Positions 8,544 through 17,381 of a stretch of DNA of 64,000 nt are shown piece by piece. Origin of the DNA: Salinibacter grassmerensis (GTDB taxonomy: Bacteria > Bacteroidota > Rhodothermia > Rhodothermales > Salinibacteraceae). The notes beneath the pieces were generated by a model. It saw nothing but the letters and a program-made list of their open reading frames with translations. It was not told where the DNA came from and ran no database searches. The number at the start of each line of letters is the position of its first letter. Within the stretch, counting starts at the first letter, position 1. Position numbers and translations under genes: made by a program. The stretch is taken from positions 119,501 to 183,500 of the forward strand of contig NZ_CAMTTF010000005.1 of the NCBI RefSeq assembly GCF_947077765.1, read 5' to 3'.

Positions 8544-10010
8544 CTACTCCTGGGCATCCATGGTATCAAGAAGCGTACCGCTCCGCGCCCGGTCGGCGAG
8601 CGTGCCGGTGGCGCGCAGGAGATCGAGCACGGCCACGTTGTACCGACGCACCGCCTGGAGATACTGTGCCTGCGCCTGCAGGTCGGCCCGCACCGCCTTC
8701 ACCAGATCCTCGGTGTTGCCTAGGTCGAGGTCGAAGTTAACCTGTTCGGTCCGGAGCCATTCGCCGGCGATGGTGGTGGAGCGGTCGCGGGACTCAACGG
8801 CCGCCTTGGCCGTGAGGAGCGAGCGGTAGGCGTCCTCGACCTCAAAGCGCACGAGCTGCTCGGCCGCGGTGCGCTGGTACTGCACCGCGTCGAGCTCCGC
8901 CTCCGCCTGCTCCACCTGGGCGCGCGTCTGCCCGAAGTTGAGGTTCTGCTGGATGCCGATGCCGCTGCGCGTGCCCGTCCCCATGAACGAGTCGCCCACG
9001 AAGGCATTGTCGGGATTGGGGCGCTCCGGCAGCGTGATGCTCTGGGACAGGGTGGCCTGCACGCCGATCGTGGGGTAGTACTCGGACCGGGCCACGTCCA
9101 CGAGCGCCCGGCGCGCCTCCACCCCCGCCTCGGCCTGCTCCACCTCCGGACGGTTCTGCAGTGCCCGCCCGATGTAGTAGTCAAGCGAATCGGGGTGGAT
9201 GGCGAACGAGAGGGGCTGTAGCTCCTCGGCCACCGGCTCTACGTGCATCCGGTCCGACAGGAACAGCTGGCGCCGCAGGGCCGCGCGGGCCGTCTTCTGA
9301 TTCTGCTCGATCTCGACGATGCGGCGCTTGGTTTCCTCCTCGGTCAGGCGCGTCTGGAAGAGGTCCGACTGGCTCACCCCCTCGTCGCCCTCGTCGAGCA
9401 GGCGGTTGATCTCCCGCTTCGCCCGGTCGATGACCTCCTGCGTCTGGTCGGCAAGGCGGTCGAGGGCCTCCGTGAGGATCAGGCCGTAGTAGGTCTCGCC
9501 CGCCCGGACCGCCACCTCTAGGGCCTTCTGCTCCACACGAGCGGCCTCCACGTCGACCCCGCGCCGGGCCGCCTCGATGGAGCCCGACAGCTCGCCCCCG
9601 GTCCAGAGGGGCTGCTGGACCGCAATCTCAAACCGGCTGAACGGACGGAGGGCACCGGGCGACCAGTCGTTGGTCACACCGGGCTCCAGGTACAGCCGAT
9701 CCCCCGAAACGTCGTCGGGGACATTGTCCAGCCCCGGCGCAAACGAGTGCGCCGTACTCAGGGAGATGTCGGTGAGGAACCGATTCGCGCGGGCCTCCTC
9801 ACTTCGGGCCGTCGCAAACTGCTTTTGGGCCCGGCGCTGGTCCACCTCCGGGCTCTCTTCCAGGGCACGGATGATCGTTTCCGTGAGGTCCACCGCCACG
9901 GTGTCCATGGGGGCGGGGGGCCCGGACTGCGCAGCAGCGGGGCCGGTTACAGACAAGAGCCCAGCGAGGGCGACGCCCCCGAACAAACGAGCAAGAGAGG
10001 AGACGGTCAT
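8544..10010 (-). CDS. TolC-family outer-membrane efflux protein
   Basis: The 488-residue product has a signal peptide (MTVSSLARLFGGVALAGLL to PAAAQ) and two repeated outer-membrane efflux (OEP) domains with long heptad-like helices. The repeat halves are visible as ARSEEARANRFL and LDAVQYQRTAAEQLVRFEVEDAYRSLL. TolC proteins form the trimeric outer-membrane and periplasmic tunnel used by RND, ABC or type I export systems. No inner-membrane pump or adaptor is adjacent; the only co-directional neighbour is the mlaC-like gene. The start at 10010 is chosen because the signal peptide begins there, whereas 54 upstream codons have no signal character. Confidence 0.88.
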   Translation of the reverse strand: MTVSSLARLFGGVALAGLLSVTGPAAAQSGPPAPMDTVAVDLTETIIRALEESPEVDQRRAQKQFATARSEEARANRFLTDISLSTAHSFAPGLDNVPDDVSGDRLYLEPGVTNDWSPGALRPFSRFEIAVQQPLWTGGELSGSIEAARRGVDVEAARVEQKALEVAVRAGETYYGLILTEALDRLADQTQEVIDRAKREINRLLDEGDEGVSQSDLFQTRLTEEETKRRIVEIEQNQKTARAALRRQLFLSDRMHVEPVAEELQPLSFAIHPDSLDYYIGRALQNRPEVEQAEAGVEARRALVDVARSEYYPTIGVQATLSQSITLPERPNPDNAFVGDSFMGTGTRSGIGIQQNLNFGQTRAQVEQAEAELDAVQYQRTAAEQLVRFEVEDAYRSLLTAKAAVESRDRSTTIAGEWLRTEQVNFDLDLGNTEDLVKAVRADLQAQAQYLQAVRRYNVAVLDLLRATGTLADRARSGTLLDTMDAQE

Positions 10011-10194
10011 TCCGGAGAGACCAGGGTTGCACACGGGAGAACACCGATCATGTAGGCGACAAGTCCTGACGACAACAGGGCCGCCCACCACCGGACGAAG
10101 GTAACGCCCTCGCTTTGGCCGCCCCGGCACATGCTGAGGCGTCCGGCGTAGGAGGGATAAACTCGCGCACACCCCTGATTATTTTGTCGTCCCC

Positions 10195-10485
10195 ATGCCT
10201 ACCGACGGCCCGCGTTCCCTCGGAGAGGTTCTCAAGGAGGTCATCGACGAACTGGGCGTTCAGGAGGAGGTCGACGAGGCCCGCGTCGTCGAGACGTGGG
10301 CAAGCCTCGCGGGCGAGAAAATCAACAGTGTGACCGAGTCGGCCTGGATGAAGGACTCGACGCTGTACGTGAAGATCACCTCGGCCGCCTGGCGCCAAGA
10401 ACTGCACATGAACCGGCGCAAGTGGCGCGAGCGCCTCAACGGCACGCTCGAGGCGGAACTGGTCGACGAGATCGTCTTCCGGTAA
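10195..10485 (+). CDS. DUF721 / DciA-like protein
   Basis: This is a 96-residue DUF721 family protein. The recognisable features are an early SLGEVLKEVIDELG helix, VVETWASLAGEKI (the conserved W-x3-VG-like region) and LYVKITSAAWRQELHMNRRKW. In many bacteria lacking DnaC, DUF721/DciA proteins promote loading of the replicative helicase DnaB; whether this short version does so is an inference. It is divergent from the tolC-like gene and converges on fabF with only 30 bases between stops. Confidence 0.78.
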   Translation: MPTDGPRSLGEVLKEVIDELGVQEEVDEARVVETWASLAGEKINSVTESAWMKDSTLYVKITSAAWRQELHMNRRKWRERLNGTLEAELVDEIVFR

Positions 10486-10515
10486 GGGCCGACGAGGAAT
10501 CTAGACGCCGGGGCG

Positions 10516-11775
10516 TTACTCGTCGTAGGCACGGAGGGCGAGAGATGTGTTGTGCCCGCCGAACCCGAAGGCATTGGACAGGGCCACGCTCACGGGCCGC
10601 TCCTCGACCTCGTTGAACGTGTAGTCCAGGTCGCACGCCGGGTCGGCCTCCTCAAAGTTGATCGTCGGCGGGACCATGTTGTGCCGGAGGGCCTGGATGA
10701 CGGCGATGGCCTCGATGGCGCCCGCGGCCCCGAGGAGGTGTCCCGTCATGCTCTTCGTGGAGGACACGTTCAGATCGTACGCGTGGTCGCCGAACACCTT
10801 CTTGAGGGCCTCTGTCTCCGCCTCGTCGCCAAGGGGGGTGGACGTGCCGTGGGCGTTGATGTAGTCGACGTCGGTCGGCTCAAGGCCGGCATTGTCGAGC
10901 ACACGGTTGAGCGCGAGACGCACGCCACCGCCCTCCGGGTCGGGCGCCGTCAAGTGATGAGCATCGGCGGACATGCCAATGCCTTCAATCTCCGCGTAGA
11001 TGTTGGCGCCACGGGCTTTGGCCCGCTCCAGGTCTTCGATGAACAGCGCGCCGGCCCCCTCGCCCATCACGAACCCGTCCCGGTGCGCGTCGAACGGCCG
11101 CGACGCCCGCGTCGGGTCATCATTGCGCGTCGAGAGGGCCCGCATGCTCGCAAAGCCTGCGATGCCGAGCCGCGTCACGCAGGCGTCGGTGCCCCCACAG
11201 ACGGCGGCGTCCATGTCGCCCCGCTGAATCATGTGGTAGGCCTCCCCGATGTTGTGGTTGCCCGTGGCACAGGCCGACACCGTCGCGTGGTTGGGCCCCC
11301 GAAAGCCGTGCGCCATCGCAATTTGGCCGGCCGCGATGTCGGGAATCAGCGTCGGAATGAAGAAGGGCGATGTGCGCTTTTCGTCCCCCTCGATGAACTC
11401 CTCCGCCTGGTCCCGGAAGGTCTTGATGCCCCCGATGCCGGTGCCATAGACAACCCCGACGCGATCCTTTTCGTCCTGGGACATCCCCTCGGGGTCGAGG
11501 CCGGCGTCCGCCACCGCCTGGTCCGCTGTGACGAGGGCGTACTGGCTGAACGGATCGACACGCCGGGCCTGCTTGGCCGGGAGGTGGTCCTCCGGGTCGA
11601 AGCCATCAAGCTCACAGGCGAAGGTGACCCGGAGGCCCTCCGGATCGAAGGACTCGATCGTGGCGGCGCCGCTGTCCCCCGCCCGGAGCCCGTCCCAGTA
11701 CTCGTCCACCGAGAGCCCGAGAGGGGTAAGCGCCCCCATACCCGTAACGACGACGCGACGTGACGTGCCTGCCAT
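10516..11775 (-). CDS. fabF: 3-oxoacyl-[acyl-carrier-protein] synthase II
   Basis: FabF elongates acyl-ACP in type II fatty-acid synthesis by decarboxylative condensation with malonyl-ACP. The 419-residue sequence starts RRVVVTGMGALTPLG and has the catalytic triad in context: Cys in VSACATG, His in NAHGTSTPLGD and His in TKSMTGHLLGAAGA. The C-terminus SNAFGFGGHNTSL is the usual glycine-rich oxyanion region. I start at the ATG at 11775; the 25 upstream codons open to 11850 are unrelated to KAS enzymes. The gene follows acpP (137 bases) in the usual acpP-fabF order. Confidence 0.95.
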   Translation of the reverse strand: MAGTSRRVVVTGMGALTPLGLSVDEYWDGLRAGDSGAATIESFDPEGLRVTFACELDGFDPEDHLPAKQARRVDPFSQYALVTADQAVADAGLDPEGMSQDEKDRVGVVYGTGIGGIKTFRDQAEEFIEGDEKRTSPFFIPTLIPDIAAGQIAMAHGFRGPNHATVSACATGNHNIGEAYHMIQRGDMDAAVCGGTDACVTRLGIAGFASMRALSTRNDDPTRASRPFDAHRDGFVMGEGAGALFIEDLERAKARGANIYAEIEGIGMSADAHHLTAPDPEGGGVRLALNRVLDNAGLEPTDVDYINAHGTSTPLGDEAETEALKKVFGDHAYDLNVSSTKSMTGHLLGAAGAIEAIAVIQALRHNMVPPTINFEEADPACDLDYTFNEVEERPVSVALSNAFGFGGHNTSLALRAYDE

Positions 11776-11912
11776 ATCTTCGTGTAGTTGCGACTGCCTG
11801 TACAGTGTACGTGGCCCACACCCAACCCGGCCGAGTGTCCCAAAATACAAACGTCCGGCGAGCCGTCCGGCTCTTCCGGAACGGAGCCCACCGGAACGCA
11901 GGAGCAGAGGGA

Positions 11913-12149
11913 CTACGCCTTCTCCTCGAGGTACCCCACGGCGTCGCCGACCGTCGCGATCTCTTCGGCCTCCTCGTCCGGGATCGTCAGGTCGAACTCC
12001 TTCTCAAATTCCATGATGAGCTCGACGGTGTCGAGCGAGTCCGCGCCCAGGTCGTTGGTAAAGGAAGCGTCCGACGTCACGTCGTCCTCGTCAACGCCCA
12101 GTTTGTCGACAATGATCGACTTGACCGTCTCTTCGATGTCGCTGGCCAT
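11913..12149 (-). CDS. acpP: Acyl carrier protein
   Basis: This is a 78-residue acidic acyl carrier protein. The phosphopantetheine attachment serine is Ser38 in [11 protein letters not shown]. The helix II sequence [22 protein letters not shown] is canonical. It carries growing acyl chains for the fatty-acid synthase. It lies directly upstream of fabF and is probably co-transcribed with it. Confidence 0.96.
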   Translation of the reverse strand: MASDIEETVKSIIVDKLGVDEDDVTSDASFTNDLGADSLDTVELIMEFEKEFDLTIPDEEAEEIATVGDAVGYLEEKA

Positions 12150-12538
12150 GATTGGCAGGTTCGTTGGTGAAAAGTAGGCAGATGAGTAAATACGTGGTCC
12201 CTTGCCCCGAAAAACGAAAGCCTCCGTCGGGAGGACCGAGGCCCGAATGCAACTCGGGCGGGCTGGGGCAAGGGGTATTCAGCCACGCTAAACTACAATG
12301 GGACCCGTGGAGACGCAACGTTTGATGCAAGCTTCGCACTCGTGCGATCCCACCGCGGGCCGTGTTGGGCGTGTCTTTACAATCCAGCGTTGGCAATCAC
12401 ACCCCCGGGGCTTATGTTATCGACTGGTTCTCGAAACTTTCCTCCTTCCTCTGCTTTGAGCGTAGTCATTTGCTCCTTCCTGGGAGCGGAGCCGCTCTTT
12501 CGAGACGGCGCGTCTTTCTCACGGACTGATTGTTGTTC
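12150..12538. other. Divergent intergenic region acpP / metK, 389 bp
   Basis: The region separates the divergent acpP and metK starts and should contain both promoters. A short dyad, CCTCC-gtc-GGGAGG, is present near 12219-12232. I looked for a SAM riboswitch upstream of metK and did not recognise any of the known SAM-sensing consensus elements. No gene is apparent. Confidence 0.5.
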
Positions 12539-13699
12539 ATGGCTTACCTCTACACCTCCGAGTCGGTCTCGGAGGGCCACCCCGACAAGATTGCTGATCA
12601 AATTTCGGACGCCATCCTCGACGCCCACCTGGCCGAAGACCGGAACAGCCGCGTGGCCGCCGAGACGCTCGTGACGTCCGGGCTCGTCGTGCTTAGCGGC
12701 GAGATCACGTCCACGGCCCGCGTGGAACCGCGGGAAATCGCCCGCGAGGTCATCCGTGACATCGGATACACCGACCCTCGCATCCGGTTCGACGCCGAAT
12801 CATGTGGGGTCATCAGCAGCCTCCACGAACAGAGCGGCGACATTAGCCAGGGCGTCGACGGCGGGGAGGAGCAGGGCGCTGGCGACCAGGGCCTCATGTT
12901 CGGCTACGCCTGCCGGGAGACCGACGAGTTGATGCCCATGCCCATCACGTTCTCCCACCGGCTCGTGCAGGAGCTCGCCCACATCCGCAAGGAGACGGAC
13001 AAGATGCCCTACCTGCGGCCCGACTCGAAGAGCCAAGTCACCATCGAGTACAAGGAGGACCGCATGACTCCGCGGCGGGTGCACACCGTGGTGGTCTCCA
13101 CCCAGCACGACGAGGGAGTCCCCCAGAAGAAGATCCGGGAGGATGTACGTGACGTGCTTCTCCCCCGCGCCCTTCCCACCGAGCTTCTGGACGACGACCT
13201 CATTCTCCACGTCAACCCCACGGGCCGGTTCGTGACCGGTGGGCCGCACGGGGACACGGGCCTTACGGGCCGCAAGATTATCGTGGACACCTACGGCGGC
13301 AAGGGAGCGCACGGGGGCGGGGCCTTTAGCGGAAAGGACCCCTCGAAGGTGGACCGGAGCGCCACCTACGCCGCCCGACACGTCGCCAAAAACCTGGTCG
13401 CGGCGGAGCTCTGCGACGAAGCCGAGGTGCAGCTCGCCTACGCCATTGGCGTGGCCGAGCCCGTGTCGATCGACGTCTCGACGAGCGGCACTGGCGTCCT
13501 GCCCGACACGGCGCTCTGCGACCTGGTGCGGGAGCACTTCGAGCTGTCCCCCTCCGCCATCATCGACCGGCTTGACCTGTTGAAGCCTCGCTACCAGGAA
13601 ACCGCCGCGTACGGCCACTTTGGGCGCGCGGACTTTCCCTGGGAGGAGCTGACCCATGTGGAAGCGCTGAAGCGGGATGCCCCTGCGGTCGCCTCCTAG
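12539..13699 (+). CDS. metK: S-adenosylmethionine synthetase
   Basis: MetK makes S-adenosylmethionine from methionine and ATP in the cytosol. The 386-residue sequence carries the hallmark segments [20 protein letters not shown] near the N-terminus, [12 protein letters not shown] (the MetK hexapeptide region), [15 protein letters not shown], and [17 protein letters not shown] (the P-loop-like motif). Length matches the family. The ATG at 12539 directly precedes the conserved N-terminus. A strong terminator follows at 13750. Confidence 0.97.
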   Translation: MAYLYTSESVSEGHPDKIADQISDAILDAHLAEDRNSRVAAETLVTSGLVVLSGEITSTARVEPREIAREVIRDIGYTDPRIRFDAESCGVISSLHEQSGDISQGVDGGEEQGAGDQGLMFGYACRETDELMPMPITFSHRLVQELAHIRKETDKMPYLRPDSKSQVTIEYKEDRMTPRRVHTVVVSTQHDEGVPQKKIREDVRDVLLPRALPTELLDDDLILHVNPTGRFVTGGPHGDTGLTGRKIIVDTYGGKGAHGGGAFSGKDPSKVDRSATYAARHVAKNLVAAELCDEAEVQLAYAIGVAEPVSIDVSTSGTGVLPDTALCDLVREHFELSPSAIIDRLDLLKPRYQETAAYGHFGRADFPWEELTHVEALKRDAPAVAS

Positions 13700-13749
13700 C
13701 TAACCGCCGTCTCTCGCTCGCCCCCGGGCGAGCTGATTCCCAGTTTCCT

Positions 13750-13785
13750 GCCCTCGTCGCCCCTGGCGGCGAGGGCTTTTTGTGT
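13750..13785 (+). terminator. Rho-independent terminator after metK
   Basis: A 12-bp stem (GCCCTCGTCGCC paired with GGCGGCGAGGGC, one mismatch) with a three-base loop is followed immediately by TTTTTGTGTTT. It lies about 50 bases after the metK stop. Confidence 0.9.
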
Positions 13786-14000
13786 TTGGGGGCTGTCTAC
13801 GGGGCGGAAAATCCATTTCTACATGTTTTCTTCACCTCTTTTGCCTGTAACCCTGCCCGGACAGGCTCGTCCACTGTCCGCAAATGACCCAGCGACCGGG
13901 AGCCCAGGACCGAGTTCGAGACGCAACCGGGTCCTGAGTGCCCGAACGAAATCGCTGCTTTCGTGCATTCGCGCCCTCTTCCACGATTTGACTGAATCCC

Positions 14001-14642
14001 ATGAATCGTTTTTTCCTCTCCCTTCTGCTTTCCTTCGCCGTCGCCGTTGGACTTCTGGTCGGGTGCGACTCGGCTGGCACCTCGATGGAGACCACCTCCG
14101 ACGATGGATCTACGACGTTGCAGATGAGCCTGACGGATGCTCCGGGTGACGTTACGAAAGCAAGCGTGATTATCGACAGCGTGTCCGTCATTGGTCGGGT
14201 CCCTGTCGAAGGCGACACGACGAACGAAGACTCGACCGACGTGAACCTATCGGTCCTGAGCGGGAAAAGCTTCGAGGCCGACCTGACCCAACTGGAGGGA
14301 GCAGTCGACACCCTTATGGGGAAGATCGACATCGAGCCAGGCACATACAGCCAGGTTCGTTTGGTGACGGCCAATCCCGACAGATTCGACGTACGGTACG
14401 AGACGACCCAGGACGACACGGCCCAGGCCAACCTCTTCATTCCCAGTGGTGAACAAACTGGCATCAAGGTCAACTTCGACTCGCCGCTGACCGTGGACAC
14501 GTCCATGGATACGGTGGACGTCACCCTGGACTTCGACGCCGGAGAATCCTTTGTTTCTCGAGGCCGCGCCGGACAGACGAGCGACTACAACTTTAAGCCG
14601 ACGGTCCAGGCAAGCGTCGATATCACCGGTGGTGAGAATTAG
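14001..14642 (+). CDS. DUF4382 domain lipoprotein
   Basis: The 213-residue product has a signal peptide with a lipobox (AVGLLVGC, Cys22), predicting a lipid-anchored envelope protein. The mature region begins with TTLQMSLTDAPGDVTKASVIIDSVSV, the typical DUF4382 opening (LTDAP...), continues as an all-beta domain, and is very acidic. DUF4382 proteins are of unknown function and are widespread in Bacteroidetes and halophiles. It ends 229 bases before the ECF sigma gene, so co-regulation with that cluster is possible but unproven. Confidence 0.82.
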   Translation: MNRFFLSLLLSFAVAVGLLVGCDSAGTSMETTSDDGSTTLQMSLTDAPGDVTKASVIIDSVSVIGRVPVEGDTTNEDSTDVNLSVLSGKSFEADLTQLEGAVDTLMGKIDIEPGTYSQVRLVTANPDRFDVRYETTQDDTAQANLFIPSGEQTGIKVNFDSPLTVDTSMDTVDVTLDFDAGESFVSRGRAGQTSDYNFKPTVQASVDITGGEN

Positions 14643-14871
14643 TTTTCGTCCTGGATGCCTGTCCCTTTGAAGGACCGACGCGCGGCCGGTCGCCGGAGTG
14701 GCGGCCGGCCCACGGTCCTGAAAGCATCAGGCGATACTCTATTTGGGCAATCGAGAGCGCAAAATGACGTGACGGACGAATGTGGCACACATTCTGCGCC
14801 AGGCCTCATGATCGGCAAGTGCGCCGAAAGAGAGCGCTTTCGTCTGTTGTTTCGCCCGACCCGCGTTTCGC

Positions 14872-15447
14872 ATGTCCCACGACGCCCCGGACGGCACGTA
14901 CGCCCGTCGCGTACAGGACGGGGACCGGTCGGCCTTCCAGGTTCTCGTCGAGCGGTACGAGGGCATGGTGTTCGATCTTGCGCACCAGTACGCCGATGGC
15001 CCCGAGGCCGCCGAAGACCTGGCCCAGGACGTGTTTCTCACGGCCTACCGCCGGATCGACGACCTCCAGGCCCCGGACCGGTTCGCGTCGTGGCTCTACG
15101 GCATTGCCCTCAACCGTGGGCGCGACTACGCCAAGAACGTCCGGCGGGATACCTACCCGTTCAGCCGCTCGGACCAGGAGGACTCCGCCATTCTGGACAA
15201 CGGAACGGCGGCGCAGGACGAGCAGCTCATCGCCGACGAGCTCGGGGATCAGTTGTGGGAGGCCCTGGACGAGCTGTCGCCGACCTACGCGACCCCCTTC
15301 CTACTCAAGTACCGGGACGGCCTGACGTACAAGGCCATGTCGAAACGGCTCGACGTGTCCGTAAGTGCACTGAAAGTGCGTGTGCACCGCGCTCGCAAAA
15401 AGCTCCGAACCTTGCTGGCCTCCTATCATGAAAAATCTCGATCCTGA
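14872..15447 (+). CDS. ECF-type RNA polymerase sigma factor
   Basis: This is a 191-residue extracytoplasmic-function sigma factor. Region 2 spans about residues 20-90 (FQVLVERYEGMVFDLAHQY, then AAEDLAQDVFLTAYRRI and FASWLYGIALNRGRDYAKN). Region 4 spans about residues 125-185 (ELSPTYATPFLLKYRDGLTYKAMSKRL followed by VSALKVRVHRARKKLRTLL). It would redirect RNA polymerase to a dedicated promoter set. Its last 20 bases overlap the next gene, which encodes a membrane protein with an anti-sigma-like N-terminus, so the two are almost certainly translationally coupled sigma and anti-sigma. Confidence 0.92.
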   Translation: MSHDAPDGTYARRVQDGDRSAFQVLVERYEGMVFDLAHQYADGPEAAEDLAQDVFLTAYRRIDDLQAPDRFASWLYGIALNRGRDYAKNVRRDTYPFSRSDQEDSAILDNGTAAQDEQLIADELGDQLWEALDELSPTYATPFLLKYRDGLTYKAMSKRLDVSVSALKVRVHRARKKLRTLLASYHEKSRS

Positions 15448-16138
15448 CACGATCGCCCGCCGGTTTATCGACGGGGACCTCTCCGACGAGGAGGTCCAGG
15501 CGGCCCTGCACCACATCGCCGACGACCCGGAGGCCCGCTCTCTGCTCCAGTTTGAGCTCCAAATGACGCAGAACCTGGCCGCCTCTCGGGCCCCACAGCC
15601 GGCCTCGGACTTCGCGACGCGCACGATGGAACAGCTGGACGAAGCGGAGGCCTCGCCTCGCCCGCTCGCCCATCGCCTTCGCGACTGGTGGGCGGCCATC
15701 AGACGCCCCCTCATCACCGTCCCCGTGCGCCCGGCCCACACGGTGGCCACCCTCGCCCTGGTCGTCGCGATCGGGTGGTTGGCCTGGCCGTCGGGGCCGT
15801 CCTCCGTTTCTCCGAATTCGCGAATGGGGGCGTCCGCGTCGGTCCAGCCCGCTGCGACCGCCTCTTCGCGGGCGGGGACCGTATTGACGCGGTTCGTTTA
15901 CACGAACGATACGGCCGACTCGGTGGCCGTGGCGGGCGACTTTAGCGACTGGAATCCCATTCCGCTCTCCCCACACATCGTGAACGGCGAGACGGTCTGG
16001 ACCGGCCTGGTGCCGGTGTCTCGCGGCGAACACGAGTACCAGTTCGTCATCAATGGCGAACGGTGGGTGACCGACCCGCTCGCCCCGGTGAAACAGGACG
16101 ACGGGTTCGGCGCGAAGAACGCGGTTCTCAAGCTTTAG
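15428..16138 (+). CDS. Predicted anti-sigma factor with C-terminal glycogen-binding (AMPK/CBM48-type) domain
   Basis: The 236-residue protein has three parts. A cytoplasmic N-terminus (1-95) includes DTIARRFIDGDLSDEEVQAAL, resembling anti-sigma N-domains but without zinc-ligand cysteines. A single transmembrane helix lies at about 104-120 (TVATLALVVAIGWLAW). A periplasmic C-terminal domain (about 153-236) resembles the AMPK beta / CBM48 carbohydrate-binding fold: DSVAVAGDFSDWNPIPL, EHEYQFVINGERWVTDPLAP, and a final DDGFGAKNAVLKL. The start at 15428 overlaps the sigma gene by 20 bases. Known anti-sigmas usually end in other sensor domains. A sugar- or polysaccharide-sensing role is my inference. 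Confidence 0.78.
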   Translation: MKNLDPDTIARRFIDGDLSDEEVQAALHHIADDPEARSLLQFELQMTQNLAASRAPQPASDFATRTMEQLDEAEASPRPLAHRLRDWWAAIRRPLITVPVRPAHTVATLALVVAIGWLAWPSGPSSVSPNSRMGASASVQPAATASSRAGTVLTRFVYTNDTADSVAVAGDFSDWNPIPLSPHIVNGETVWTGLVPVSRGEHEYQFVINGERWVTDPLAPVKQDDGFGAKNAVLKL

Positions 16139-16183
16139 CGTGCCATGCCGCCGCACGCTCTCTGATTTGACGTTGCTCATTCC

Positions 16184-17377
16184 ATGTGGCGGATTCTTCT
16201 CGGACTTTCGTGCCTCCTGGGGCTTCTGCCCCAGTCTGGCTCGGCCCAGCAGTGGACCGGCACCGCCACCTTCGGCCTGACCGGCGGCTACCAAACCAAT
16301 ACCTACCTCGATCCCGTGCTTCGCTCCTGGAACAACCGGTCCTCCACCCCGGGCCTCGCGGCCTTGACGCCGCGGGTCGGGGTTGCGCGTGAGGCACGCC
16401 GCACGCGCCTCGCCGCCACGGTTCGGACCCGACTGTATCCGCGCCGCGCCGGGATGCCCCAGTTCGTACGGGGCCATGCCCAGGCGCGGTACCGCCTGTC
16501 GCCGTCGTGGTCGGTAGGCGCCAGCGGCGGCGGGACACGCCTTCGCCTCGGCTCGTCGGAGGAGAGCTGGTGGGCGCTGCCCTCTGTGCAATGGACGCCC
16601 ACATCCAGCACGACCGTTACGGCGCGTGGCGGCCTCACCCAACGCTACGTCGATACGGACCAGGGGGCCACTGCTCGTCAGGACAGCAGGCTTGCCATGC
16701 TGAATGTGGCGTCCTGGCTTACCGATCGGTTTCGCACGGAAGGACGTGCGTACTGGAGCAATGGACGGACCCCCACCACGGGGGCCACCTTCGGGGGAAT
16801 GGGCGTGTCTGTGCGCGGGGTGTACTGGCCCACCGGCCAGTGGTCCGTGGAGGCCCAAGTGGGGGTCGAGCAGGTGCAGTACGAAACGAGGTCCCCCCGC
16901 TCCCGCTTCGGCCGGGGCGGCCTCAAAGTGGCGTGGCATCCCCGCACGGCGGTCACGGTCTTCGCCCAGGCCCGAGCATCAACGGCACGCCTCGTCAACG
17001 GGTCGAGTACAGACACGCACGTCGCGGCTGGGGTTCGTCTCCGGGCCCAGCGCGTACTGGGCGGAACCTCTACCTCGCCTCCACGCCGCCGCGTCTGTCG
17101 GGCGGTCGAAGATGGAGTGCAGGTCCAAATTCCCTACGACGGCCCCGGGACGCCTCACGTGACGGGTGACTTCAACGGATGGGCATTGCCCGGCACGTCC
17201 CTCACGCAGACCGACGATGGCACCTGGACGACGACCTTGTCGATGCCGTCCGGCGAATACGCGTACCGGATCCGCATCGTCGACGGCGACGAACGGAGGT
17301 GGCTCAGCCTTCCCTCCTACGCAGACACCGCCAGCGATGCATTCGGCGGCACGAACGGCGTATGCACAGTTCCCTAG
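16184..17377 (+). CDS. Outer-membrane beta-barrel-like protein with C-terminal glycogen-binding domain
   Basis: The 397-residue protein has a signal peptide (residues 1-21, ending SGSAQQ). About 280 residues of alternating short beta-strand sequence rich in Arg, Thr, Gly and aromatic residues follow (for example WSVGASGGGTRLRLG, WSVEAQVGVEQVQYET), as expected for an outer-membrane barrel. The last 94 residues (about 304-397) form a second AMPK/CBM48-like domain: PHVTGDFNGWALPG, TTTLSMPSGEYAYRIRIVDG, and DAFGGTNGVCTVP. The domain pairs with the one on the anti-sigma protein 45 bases upstream. Two Cys (in VCRAV and GVCTVP) flank the domain and could form a disulfide. Function is unknown; a surface sensor or receptor is a reasonable guess. 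Confidence 0.7.
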   Translation: MWRILLGLSCLLGLLPQSGSAQQWTGTATFGLTGGYQTNTYLDPVLRSWNNRSSTPGLAALTPRVGVAREARRTRLAATVRTRLYPRRAGMPQFVRGHAQARYRLSPSWSVGASGGGTRLRLGSSEESWWALPSVQWTPTSSTTVTARGGLTQRYVDTDQGATARQDSRLAMLNVASWLTDRFRTEGRAYWSNGRTPTTGATFGGMGVSVRGVYWPTGQWSVEAQVGVEQVQYETRSPRSRFGRGGLKVAWHPRTAVTVFAQARASTARLVNGSSTDTHVAAGVRLRAQRVLGGTSTSPPRRRVCRAVEDGVQVQIPYDGPGTPHVTGDFNGWALPGTSLTQTDDGTWTTTLSMPSGEYAYRIRIVDGDERRWLSLPSYADTASDAFGGTNGVCTVP

Positions 17378-17381
17378 CCCC

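Noticed and set aside
12150-12538. Possible SAM riboswitch upstream of metK
   Set aside because: None of the conserved SAM-I, SAM-II or SAM-IV-type core sequences were found, and no terminator/antiterminator arrangement is visible.
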